Below are positions 53,785 through 62,119 of a DNA stretch of 64,000 nt, piece after piece. Positions within the stretch are counted from its first letter, which is position 1, and each line of letters starts with the position of its first letter. The translations under genes were made by a program, and so were the position numbers. Below the pieces are notes generated by a model. It was not told where the DNA came from, searched no databases, and saw only the letters and a list, made by a program, of their open reading frames with translations. The stretch is from Roseiarcus sp963741405 (lineage in GTDB: Bacteria; Pseudomonadota; Alphaproteobacteria; Rhizobiales; Beijerinckiaceae): NCBI GenBank assembly GCA_963741405.1, contig CAVUHX010000034.1, positions 1 through 64,000 of the forward strand. Reading direction: 5' to 3'.

Positions 53785-54462
53785 TCACATCTTCGGCCCC
53801 GTCGCCCACGCATCGACGAGTGGCGCCAACACCGCCGCGACCCACAACGCTGGGCCGATACGGGGCTCGATGGCGCTAAGGCACGCGGCGAACAGAAAGA
53901 CGATCGCAAGGACGCTCGGCGCAGCAGCCATTCGCCACCGCCAGGCGGGCCCCGCCGCGACGATCGCCAACCAAAGAAGCTCGTTCACTGACGCAATCGC
54001 GGCCAGATGGCTGCTGTACAGCACCGTCGTCCACGGCCTCGCTTCACCGTGCCCCCAAAGGACGGTCGACAAGGGAAAGAGAACGACCAGAAACAGGAAT
54101 GCAAATGTTATGAATAGGTCGCGGCGGCTCCCGGCTTCGGTGAGCGCCAACCGGCGGTGATGACTGATCCAGAACATGCTGGAAAACAAGAAACTGCAAC
54201 CGACCGCCACCAACGGCCGGAGCATGGGCTCCAATACCAAACGCCAGTCCGACTGCTCGTTCGACCGGAGGAACAACAAGCTGAAGACGGGCGACGTTAT
54301 CGCGACCGCGAAAATCATGTCGCTCAGCACCCCGATGCGAACGGAGAGGAAATTGTTCGCAGCGCCCTCTCGGCTCGCATCGGCTACGCCATTCGCCTTT
54401 GCGTGAAGCGACGCAGGAACCCCTTTCTTGCACCCGGGTTCACTGACTTGCGCCTGGGTCAT
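53785..54462 (-). CDS. TMEM175/DUF1211-like membrane protein
   Basis: About 225 residues. Six hydrophobic segments, with the first helix motif RIGVLSDMIFAVAITSPVF close to the family's RxxxFSDGVFAIAIT, and SFLFSSMFWISHHRRL matching the FxxxFxxHHR motif in helix 3. Family members include prokaryotic TMEM175 potassium channels. The Phe-Ser-Asp filter signature is only partly kept (LSD), so channel function is uncertain. Located 18 bases upstream of ybhG, same strand, so perhaps co-transcribed. Confidence 0.7.
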   Translation of the reverse strand: MTQAQVSEPGCKKGVPASLHAKANGVADASREGAANNFLSVRIGVLSDMIFAVAITSPVFSLLFLRSNEQSDWRLVLEPMLRPLVAVGCSFLFSSMFWISHHRRLALTEAGSRRDLFITFAFLFLVVLFPLSTVLWGHGEARPWTTVLYSSHLAAIASVNELLWLAIVAAGPAWRWRMAAAPSVLAIVFLFAACLSAIEPRIGPALWVAAVLAPLVDAWATGPKM

Positions 54463-54640
54463 TCCCCGCTCCACGCCGGAGGTCTCTCAATTGCCGACCC
54501 CCGCATGCGGTCGCTAGAAATTGAGCGCCCCGTCCATAGCTGCAACTTCAAAGAGCTAGGCGCGCCACGCCCATTTTTCACCCGACGCGCCTCTTGGGCC
54601 TGCCCCTGCGGGAGGACCGGAGCAGGACCTGGAGAGTTGT

Positions 54641-54877
54641 CTATGCCCTCAGCCACTTGGCCATGTCTTCCGGCTTCGGCAGGCCGCCGGCGTGAACGAC
54701 CTTGCCGTCGATCACCACGCCGGGGGTCGCCGCGATCCCGAAATTCGCGATCTCCGCGAAGTCCGTGACCTTTTCCAAGGCGATTTCGACGCCGAGCTTC
54801 TTCGCCTCGGCCTGAGCCATCTCCGCCGTCGCTATGCAGCGCTTGCAGCCGGAGCCGAGGATTTTGATGGTCTTCAT
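54641..54877 (-). CDS. Mini-thioredoxin (redox-active, GCKRC)
   Basis: 78 residues from MKTIKILGSGCKRCIATAEM. CxxC motif is CKRC, as in TM0996/MTH895-type small thioredoxins; cis-proline region GIAATPGVVIDGKVV follows. It is the third gene of an arsR-permease-thioredoxin operon, a combination found in many bacteria and thought to handle arsenicals or other thiol-reactive metals. Predicted cytoplasmic. Confidence 0.88.
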   Translation of the reverse strand: MKTIKILGSGCKRCIATAEMAQAEAKKLGVEIALEKVTDFAEIANFGIAATPGVVIDGKVVHAGGLPKPEDMAKWLRA

Positions 54878-54888
54878 GATATTCCCTT

Positions 54889-55947
54889 TCAGGAGAGTAT
54901 GGCGTTGAACAGGTAGCCGACGGCGATGATGCCGGTGGCGACGACCCCGATGAACACGGCGATCAGGCGCGGCTTGAGCACTTTGCGCAGGATGACCATT
55001 TCCGGGAACGAGATCGCGATCACGCTCATCATGAAGGCAAGCACCGCGCCCAGCGGTGCGCCCTTGCCGAGGAGGGCCACCACCACGGGGATGATGCCGG
55101 CGGCGTTGGAGTAGATCGGAACCGCGATCAAGACGACCGCCGGAATCGACCACCAATGGCCCCTGCCCATGATCGCAGCGAACATGTCCGTCGGCGCGTA
55201 GCCGTGAATGAAGGCGCCGATGGCGATGCCGGCGATCATCCAGATCCAGACGCGTCCGACAATGTCGCGCGCCGCGTCCAGGCCGGCGCGAATGCGATCC
55301 ACAATCGTCTGATGATCCGTCGGCAGTTCGGTCTTGCCGGCCCGTACGTTGCGGACCCAGTCTTCGAGCCAGTCCTCGAGATTCAATCGACCGATGACCC
55401 AGCCGGAGACGATTGCGACCGCCATTCCAAAACCGAGGTAGATCGCCGCGACCTTCCATCCGACCAGCGCGAACAGCAGGCCGAGCGCGACCTCGTTGAC
55501 CATCGGCGCGGAGATCAGGAACGACAAGGCCACGCCGAGCGGGACGCCCGCCGAGATGAAGCCGACGAACATCGGGACCGCCGAGCACGAGCAGAACGGC
55601 GTGACCACGCCGAGGCCGGCCGCCGCAATGTTGCCGAAGCCCTCATGCTTGCCGGCCAGCACGGCGCGCGTGTGCTCCGGCGAGAAGAAACTTCGGATGA
55701 TGCCCATGCCGAACACGACGAGTCCCAAGAGCATCAGGACTTTCGGCGTCTCGAAGACGAAGAACCGCGCCGCCTCTTCGAGATGACCGTCGCGCGGAAC
55801 CGGGGTCATCAAAACGATCCACGTCGAGAAAACTTCCAGACGCCAATAGATCGCGAACCAAAGCAGGACCGCCGCGATCACCCCTGCGACCCAAATGGCC
55901 GTAGATGGGGAACGAGTTTCGGCATGGGTTGAAAGCTGAGTGCTCAT
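54889..55947 (-). CDS. UPF0718/DUF318 permease (ArsP-like)
   Basis: 352 residues from MSTQLSTHAETRSPSTA. About eight to ten helices in two halves; the hallmark TPFCSCSAVPMFVGF with its CxC pair is present at about residue 125. NEVALGLLFALVGW and SNAAGIIPVVVALLGKGAP are conserved. The family exports organoarsenicals in some bacteria. Start overlaps the arsR stop by four bases; the mini-thioredoxin starts 12 bases further on. Confidence 0.88.
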   Translation of the reverse strand: MSTQLSTHAETRSPSTAIWVAGVIAAVLLWFAIYWRLEVFSTWIVLMTPVPRDGHLEEAARFFVFETPKVLMLLGLVVFGMGIIRSFFSPEHTRAVLAGKHEGFGNIAAAGLGVVTPFCSCSAVPMFVGFISAGVPLGVALSFLISAPMVNEVALGLLFALVGWKVAAIYLGFGMAVAIVSGWVIGRLNLEDWLEDWVRNVRAGKTELPTDHQTIVDRIRAGLDAARDIVGRVWIWMIAGIAIGAFIHGYAPTDMFAAIMGRGHWWSIPAVVLIAVPIYSNAAGIIPVVVALLGKGAPLGAVLAFMMSVIAISFPEMVILRKVLKPRLIAVFIGVVATGIIAVGYLFNAILS

Positions 55948-56240
55948 GCTGCCTTCCGGTGGGGTTCGGGCACGGCCGCCATGACGGAGTCGACGATCGC
56001 CCGCGTTGTGGGGGCCATATCGCTGGAAAGCCGGTAGCGCACCCATTGCGCGTCGCGCCGGTCTGTGACCAGCCCAACCGTTCGGAGAGCGACCATGTGC
56101 CGGCTCATCCGCGATTGGCTCGCGCCGAGCTTCGTCATCAACTCACAGACGCAATGTTCGCCGCCTTCCCAGAGAATGCGAAGCGCGGCGAGACGCGTCG
56201 GTTCCGCGAGCGCGGCGAGAAGTGCGACGGGACTGTCCAT
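55944..56240 (-). CDS. ArsR/SmtB-family transcriptional repressor
   Basis: 98 residues from MDSPVALLAALAEPTRLAAL. The winged-helix contains EGGEHCVCELMTKLGASQSR, where CVC is the metal/metalloid-binding motif of ArsR, and QSRMSRHMVALRTVGLVTDR the recognition helix. It should repress its own operon until arsenite or a related ion binds. A matching operator lies 27 bases upstream of its start. Confidence 0.92.
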   Translation of the reverse strand: MDSPVALLAALAEPTRLAALRILWEGGEHCVCELMTKLGASQSRMSRHMVALRTVGLVTDRRDAQWVRYRLSSDMAPTTRAIVDSVMAAVPEPHRKAA

Positions 56241-56266
56241 GAATGCCCAGTTAGGCCGATAAACGC

Positions 56267-56286
56267 ATATGCGCCAGTCCGCATAT
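56267..56286. promoter_or_regulatory. ArsR-type operator
   Basis: A perfect inverted repeat ATATGCG (56267-56273) and CGCATAT (56280-56286) with a six-base spacer, 27 bases before the arsR ATG. The spacing and position match known ArsR operators. Confidence 0.7.
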
Positions 56287-56408
56287 TGCCGCACCCTGCA
56301 GGCCTCAGCCGCAGCAGGACGGGAGCTCTGCCCGCGCCGGCTTGATGCAGCGCGGGGCAGGTCCTAGCCTGAGACCAACGCACGGCCGACGCCAGCGAGG
56401 AGCGATCC

Positions 56409-56530
56409 ATGAACGGGCTCAATCTTTATTCAAGGCGCTCATGGATGCGGGCACCACGTGCTTCGCCAATCCCGGCACGTCCGAGATGCAGCTCGCCTAC
56501 GAAATCGGAATGACCGACAAGGTGCGCCCC
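56409..56530 (+). pseudogene. 5' fragment of a TPP-dependent enzyme (acetolactate-synthase-like)
   Basis: ATG at 56409 gives MNG, then after a missing base QSLFKALMDAGTTCFANPGT and SEMQLAYEIGMTDKVRP, matching the N-terminal thiamine-diphosphate-binding domain of acetolactate-synthase-like enzymes (catalytic glutamate region is beyond the break). The match ends near 56530, about 40 residues in, and runs straight into the 3' end of the trehalase gene. The remaining approximately 500 residues are absent. A deletion remnant. Confidence 0.65.
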
Positions 56531-56570
56531 ACCCGGCGGCCGTCTCCCGCCCCTGAGCGGCCGCGCTCCG

Positions 56571-58200
56571 TCACGGGTTCTTCCGCAACGCCTGCGCAGC
56601 CAGATCGGGATATTCGGCCATGAGCGCGGCGAGCACGCCGTTGGTCCAGCCAAACCCGACTTGCAGCGCATATTCGCCGCCGCGACCCCCCACCGCACCC
56701 GCTTCGGGCGCACGGGCGACATCGTACTTCTCCGCGAGCACGCCGAGGGCGGCGTAGCTGCCGACATTGGTCGCGATCCAGCGACGGGCGATTTCGCGCG
56801 CGAGGTCCGGCTCGCCGTAGGCTTTGAGGCCCTCGATCGCGAGATACTGCAGGGGCGCCCAGCCATTGGGCCGATCCCACTGCTGGCCGGTCTGTGCGAG
56901 CGTCGTGTCGAGACCGCCGGGTCCGAGAAGCCGCTTCCGGATCGTGTCCGCAACCGCTTGGGCTTGCTCCGGGCTCGCGACGCCGAAGGCGAGCGGCGCC
57001 GCGGTGGCGGCGGTCAATGTATCGCTGAGACTCCCCTCCCTCCACAGATTGTCGGCGAAAAAGCCGCCCTCGCCGTTCCACAAGTCCCGGCGGATCGCCT
57101 CCGAACGTCGGTCGGCGTCAGCCTGACGGCGTCGTGCGGTTTCCATGTCGCCCTTCAGCCGATAGGCCTTGGCGAGCGTGCTTTCCAGGTGAACCATCGC
57201 GGCGTTGAGATCGACGGGGGCGATGTCGGTCGTGCGGATGGTCGACAGGGTCTTGCCGTCGGCGAGCCAGCGCGAGCTGAAGTCCCAGCCGCTCTCCGCC
57301 CCCGCCCGCAGATCGCGGTAGACCTCCTCCGCCGGACGGCCCGAGCGTCGCGCCGTCTCGATGTCCTCGCGATAGGATTCGTCGCGCGGCGCCGCGCGAT
57401 CGTCCCAGTAGCGATTGAACAGCGTTCCGTCGGGAAGCCGGACGACGTGACGGGCCGCCGAGCCGGGACCCAGGTCCGCGAGCGCCGTCCATCCAGTAGT
57501 CGTATTCGGCCTGAAGCTGGGGAAGATACTGGACGAAGACGGCGTCGCCGTCGTGCGCGGCGACGAGCTCGACCATGAGTGAGAAAAATGGCGGCTGGGA
57601 ACGGCTGAGATAATAGCTGCGGTTGCCGTTCGGCGCGTGGCCGTAGCGCCCGATCAGGGAAGCGATGTTGTCGAGCATGTCGCGGGCGAGATCGAACCGT
57701 CCGTCCTGATCGAGGCCAAGCATCACGAAGTAGCTGTCCCAGTAGTAGATCTCGCTGAAGCGGCCGCCCGGAACGACATAAGGGTGCGGCAAGGGAAGCA
57801 GCGAGGAATAAGGCTCGGCCCGATCCGGTTTGCGCTGCAGCGTGTCCCACGTGTCGTGGATATAGGCGCGGACGTCCTGATCGGGCCGCGGCGTAAAGGC
57901 GACGAGATGTCGTAAAGGCGGCGAGAAATGACGGTCGACAAAGGCCCTCAAATCGAAACCCGGCAGGCCCTTCTGCCGCTCGTAGTCCGCCATGATGTCG
58001 GCGGGCGGCTCTTTCGGCGTCGCATCGGCGAAGGTCTTCTGGTCTGCGAACAACCCGGCCATCTCGACCGCGCGATAGAGATCGCCGAACGCGACGGACG
58101 GCGGCGTCGGCCAGGCGGTCGAAAACGAATCTGCACGTCCCGTCGTCGACAGGAGCAGAATGACGAACGCGACCGCGGGACCGAAATGGACGGGGTTGAT
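56571..58200 (-). pseudogene. treA: Periplasmic trehalase, frameshifted
   Basis: Both family signatures are present: PGGRFSEIYYWDSYF (signature 1) and QWDRPNGWAPLQYLA (signature 2), with GGGRGGEY-like glycine stretch replaced by GGRGGEYALQVGFGWTNGV at the end. Near 57486 the frame shifts after AEYDYWMDG and resumes ALADLGPGSAARHVVRLPDG. A signal-like segment (FGPAVAFVILLLLSTTGRA) lies upstream of the first ATG at 58062, but no ATG or GTG starts it, so the 5' end is uncertain. It would cleave trehalose to glucose in the periplasm. Restored length about 540 residues. Confidence 0.85.
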
Positions 58201-58325
58201 GCGGATGCGGCGTCTCCCGGGTCGACGAGCCGAAGGTCTAGCTCCTCCCTTCCACTCGCCCAGCCAGCGCCCGCTGGCAACCGCGAGTGGGCCTCCGGGC
58301 CGGGATTAGTCGAACCGCCGCCCCG

Positions 58326-60020
58326 TCACGCCGCGAACCTCCGCTCCCCCGCGACCCATGTCTCGCTGACCTTGATGTCGGCGATCGCATCCGGGTTCAC
58401 TTTGTAGGGATCGCTTTCCAGGACCGTGAAATCCGCTTCCTTGCCCTTTTCGAGCGAGCCGAGGCGGTCGCCCTGCCCGAGCTGGCGGGCGGCGTCGATC
58501 GTCACGGCGCGGATCGCGTCGTCGAGCGACACCGCCTGATCGGGGCCGACCACGGAATTGTCGATGATGCAGCGGCGCGTCACCGCCGTGCCGATCAGCG
58601 CGAGCGGCCCCGGCGGCGAGCAGGGGCCGTCGGTGTGCAGCGTGAAGGGCAAGCCGGCTTTCACGCAGGCCCCCGCGGCATCCATGAAGGCGGCGCGTTC
58701 GGGCCCGAAGATCTGGTCGCGATAGGCGGCGCCGTAGAAGCGCACATGGTTCATCAGGAAACTCGGTTGCACGTTGAGTTGCTTCATGCGCAGGATCTGG
58801 TCCGGGCGCGCCATCGTCGAGTGTTCGATGCGGTTGACGCCAAACTCGGTCGAGCCCGCGTAGGCCGCCTCGATCGCGTCGAGCGCAATGTCGACCGTGT
58901 AATCGCCGTTGCAGTGGATCTGCACCGGAAGGCCGAAGGCCTTCACTTCGGCGACCATCTCCTTCACCCTGGCGGCGTCGAAGTTCGGCGACCCTTTGGA
59001 GGTCGAGTTCAGATAGGGCCTGGTCTGCGCCCCGGTCTCGGTCTGGTTGGAGCCGTCGCCGACGATCTTGACGCCGTAGAGCGAGAACAGCGAATTGTCG
59101 ACCGGCGCGCCTTTGCCGAGGCCGAGGCTCCGCCAGGGCGTCAGTCCCTTCATGTCGTCGAACATCACGCTCGCGCTGGTGCGGCAGGAAAGCGTGTTCG
59201 AAAGCTTTGTAAACGGCTCGATCCAGTCCGAGCGGATCGTGCCCGGCTCGTGCAGCATCGTGTTGCCGACGGAAGCGACGTGCCGGGTGTAGTCCGTGAC
59301 CGCCTTGGCCGCGACCTCGGGCGTGATCTTGCCGAGAAAGTGAACCGCGAATTTGAGCATCGCGCTTTCCTCGTAGACGAGGCCGTTGAGCTTGCCGTCC
59401 GGCCCCCGGCCGAAATGGCCGTTGCCCGGCAGGTCGCCGACATCCTCGGGGATTTGCGCGACCTTCAGCGCCTCGCTGTTGACGCAGGCGTCGTGCCCGT
59501 TGGTGTACCAGACGAAGATCGGATGGTCGGTCGAGATCGCATCGAGTTCGGCCAGCGTGAAATCGCCGCCCTGCAGAAGGTTGTCGAAATTGGAGCCGAC
59601 GATCCACTGCCCCTTCGGCGCGCTCGCCGCCTCCTGCTTCAGATGCGCAACGAGTTTTTCGCGGGTCGGATATTTGGCGTAGCCGACGTCGTCGAGCAGT
59701 TCGAAGATCAGCGAAGCCAAAATCGTGTGGTTGTGCGGATCGATCAGACCCGGCAGCAGTGTCCGGCCGCCGAGGTCGACAACTTTCGTGTCGCCCGTCT
59801 TGAGACCCGACAGCGCGTTTTCGTCGCCGACCGCAAGCACCTTGCCGCCCTTGACCGCGATCGCAGAGGCGACCGGCGCGCCAGCCAGCGGGCGGATCGT
59901 CCCACCGCGCAAAATGAGGTCGGCCCCTCCGTCCGCCGCGAAGGCGGGCGTGGTCCCGACGGCGGTCAGCACTGAGGCCGCGCCGACCGAATAGGCCATG
60001 AACGCGCGTCGGGTGGGCAT
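58326..60020 (-). CDS. Tat-exported amidohydrolase (YtcJ-like, amidohydrolase 3 family)
   Basis: 564 residues from MPTRRAFMAYSVGAASVLTA, a twin-arginine signal; an ATG at 60050 is also possible. Metal site LIDPHNHT, then TNGHDACVNSEAL and NGDYTVDIALDAIEAA, HTDGPCSPPGPLALIGTAVT, and the C-terminal GSLEKGKEADFTVLESDPYK which closes the amidohydrolase barrel. Members hydrolyse N-acyl or formamide bonds; substrate not determined. Stands alone between treA and the DHA2 exporter. Confidence 0.85.
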   Translation of the reverse strand: MPTRRAFMAYSVGAASVLTAVGTTPAFAADGGADLILRGGTIRPLAGAPVASAIAVKGGKVLAVGDENALSGLKTGDTKVVDLGGRTLLPGLIDPHNHTILASLIFELLDDVGYAKYPTREKLVAHLKQEAASAPKGQWIVGSNFDNLLQGGDFTLAELDAISTDHPIFVWYTNGHDACVNSEALKVAQIPEDVGDLPGNGHFGRGPDGKLNGLVYEESAMLKFAVHFLGKITPEVAAKAVTDYTRHVASVGNTMLHEPGTIRSDWIEPFTKLSNTLSCRTSASVMFDDMKGLTPWRSLGLGKGAPVDNSLFSLYGVKIVGDGSNQTETGAQTRPYLNSTSKGSPNFDAARVKEMVAEVKAFGLPVQIHCNGDYTVDIALDAIEAAYAGSTEFGVNRIEHSTMARPDQILRMKQLNVQPSFLMNHVRFYGAAYRDQIFGPERAAFMDAAGACVKAGLPFTLHTDGPCSPPGPLALIGTAVTRRCIIDNSVVGPDQAVSLDDAIRAVTIDAARQLGQGDRLGSLEKGKEADFTVLESDPYKVNPDAIADIKVSETWVAGERRFAA

Positions 60021-60217
60021 GCCCACCGCCTTGCCGAGCAGTCCGGCCATCCCGCCCGAATGGAACTCATCGCGGAGAAAGAGCTGATGGAAACACCCGC
60101 GACACATCGTGAAGCCTCCCGAACCGGCGGCCGCGCCATGGCGGCATCGCGTACATGGCCAAAAACGGATCGCAAAGTAACTCGAAAAAGTAAACGACCG
60201 TATTCACGCGTGGTCGC

Positions 60218-61837
60218 CTACTCCGCCGCCGCGGCAGCCTCGACGCCTGGCGCAGGCCCGGACTTCGGCGTGCGGATCATCAGGATCAAGGGAAAGGCGA
60301 TCAGCGAAAAGACCGTCATCAGCATGAAGTCGTTGGCGTAGGCCATCGCCGCCGCCTGCTGGGTCACGAGGCCGTCGAGGATAGCGAGGTGGCGCGGGTC
60401 GGCGCCGGCGAGCGCCGCGGCGGCGGGCAGCCGAAGGGCGTCGCTGAACGGCGTGAGGTGCTCGGCGAGCTGGCTGTGGAAATAGGACGTGCGACTGACC
60501 AGGCGCGCGATGACGATCGAGATGCCGACCGACGAGCCGATGTTGCGGACCAGCGTCCACAGCGCCGCGGCCTCGGTGCGCTTCTCGCTCGCCAGGGTCG
60601 AGAATGCGACGGTGTTCAGCGGAACGAAAAAGAACCCGAGGCCGAAGCCCTGCAACGCCCCGTTGACCGCGACGGCGCCGGCCGAGACGTCGAGGTTCCA
60701 GCCGGTCATCACCCACTGCGCCAATGTCGCCAGCGTGAAGCCGAACAGCATGAACGGCCGGGCATCGCGCGTGCCCAGCAAACGCCCGACGATGCCCATC
60801 GCAACGAACGTGCCCACGCCGCGCGCGCCCAGAAGGATGCCGCTCGACAGCACGGGATAGCCGAGCAGGATCTGCAGGAATGGCGTCACCAGCGCCATCG
60901 TGGCGAGGAGCACGACGCCGTTCAGAAACATCAGAACCACCCCGATCGCATAGTTGCGGTCGCGGAAGATGCCTATGGAAATGAACGGGCGGGTGGACGT
61001 GAAGCTGTCGACGAGGAAAAAATAGAAGCCGGCGATCGACAGCAGCGCCTCGACGACGATTTCGGGGGAATCGAACCAGCCGAGCTCCTGTCCGCGGTCG
61101 AGCATCATCTGCAGCGAGCCGATGCCGAGCGACAGCGACAGGAAGCCGAACCAGGAGAAGGCGAGGTCGCGCCGGGTCCTGGTCTCCTTCATGAAGATGG
61201 ACAGGCCGAGCACGGTCAACACGCCGAACGGCAGATTGACGTAGAACACCCAGCGCCAGGAATAATTGTCGGTCAACCAGCCGCCGAGCGTTGGGCCCAT
61301 GATCGGCCCGATCATGATGCCCATGCCCCAGATCGCCATCGCCGAGCCGCGCTTCTCCTGCGGGTAGGCGTCCAGCATCACCGCCTGGCTCAAGGGCGCC
61401 AGCGCCGCCCCGAACACGCCCTGCAGCAGCCGGAAAATCACCATCTGCTCGATCGTCTGGGCGAGCCCGCAGAGCATCGAGGCGACGGTGAAACCGGCGG
61501 TGCAGACCAGAAACAGCCGCTTGCGGCCGATGCGCCCCGAAAGCCAGCCGATCGGCGAGGTCATGATCGCCGCGGCGGTGATGTAGGACGTGAGCACCCA
61601 GTTGGCCTGGTCCTGGGTGGTCGACAGCGACCCCTGCATGTAGGGCAGGGCGACATTGGCGATCGTCGTGTCGAGCGCCTGCATGATGGTCGCCATCATC
61701 ACGCAGATGCTGACCATGGCGCGGGTCGAGGGCGCCAGACCGTCTTCGGCGTGGACGTCGGTCGGTCGTGCAGGTTGGCGGGGCGCGGCCAACCGCCCGC
61801 CCGCCAGACTAAGCGCACCGGTCAAGGGATCACTCAT
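60218..61837 (-). CDS. DHA2-family (EmrB/QacA) drug:H+ antiporter
   Basis: 539 residues from MSDPLTGALSLAGGRLAAPR; fourteen helices by hydrophobicity. Motif A in helix 2-3 loop GWLSGRIGRKRLFLVCTAGF, motif B RLLQGVFGAALAPLSQAVML and motif C GPTLGGWLTDNYSWRW are conserved. ALDTTIANVALPYMQGSLS in helix 1 is the EmrB signature. It likely pumps hydrophobic drugs; no EmrA partner is adjacent. A palindrome directly upstream may bind a TetR/MarR regulator. Confidence 0.93.
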   Translation of the reverse strand: MSDPLTGALSLAGGRLAAPRQPARPTDVHAEDGLAPSTRAMVSICVMMATIMQALDTTIANVALPYMQGSLSTTQDQANWVLTSYITAAAIMTSPIGWLSGRIGRKRLFLVCTAGFTVASMLCGLAQTIEQMVIFRLLQGVFGAALAPLSQAVMLDAYPQEKRGSAMAIWGMGIMIGPIMGPTLGGWLTDNYSWRWVFYVNLPFGVLTVLGLSIFMKETRTRRDLAFSWFGFLSLSLGIGSLQMMLDRGQELGWFDSPEIVVEALLSIAGFYFFLVDSFTSTRPFISIGIFRDRNYAIGVVLMFLNGVVLLATMALVTPFLQILLGYPVLSSGILLGARGVGTFVAMGIVGRLLGTRDARPFMLFGFTLATLAQWVMTGWNLDVSAGAVAVNGALQGFGLGFFFVPLNTVAFSTLASEKRTEAAALWTLVRNIGSSVGISIVIARLVSRTSYFHSQLAEHLTPFSDALRLPAAAALAGADPRHLAILDGLVTQQAAAMAYANDFMLMTVFSLIAFPLILMIRTPKSGPAPGVEAAAAAE

Positions 61838-61840
61838 ATG

Positions 61841-61854
61841 ATAAGCAGGCTTAT
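61841..61854. promoter_or_regulatory. Palindrome next to the drug exporter start
   Basis: ATAAGC (61841-61846) and GCTTAT (61849-61854) form a perfect dyad four bases upstream of the exporter ATG, in a locally AT-rich stretch. A repressor bound here would block initiation. No regulator gene is adjacent, so the role is tentative. Confidence 0.3.
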
Positions 61855-62119
61855 AATAAGCCACGCAATGCGTCTGCGCGCTTGGGCGAAACGTCGCAGG
61901 GACGCCGGGCAACTGGCGCGTGAGGGCTGAGCGCCGCAACGCAACGCGCCCGAAAAGTCTTGTCTCGAGCGCGTCGACGCGAAAAATGGGAATCAGGCGG
62001 CGCCCCGGCCCCAGAAGCATGCAGGGGTCCATCCGAACTTTGACGCGCGAATCGGTCTGCTCCATGACTTAAAGGTGGGGTAACGACATTCCTGGACAGT
62101 CGGGTAAAAGGCGTTCGAG
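61855..62119. other. Divergent intergenic region between the exporter and tamA
   Basis: About 265 bases with no plausible gene. It should contain the promoters of both flanking genes; no convincing elements were assigned beyond the palindrome at its left end and an AAAAGG ribosome site at 62106-62111 before the tamA start. Confidence 0.4.
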
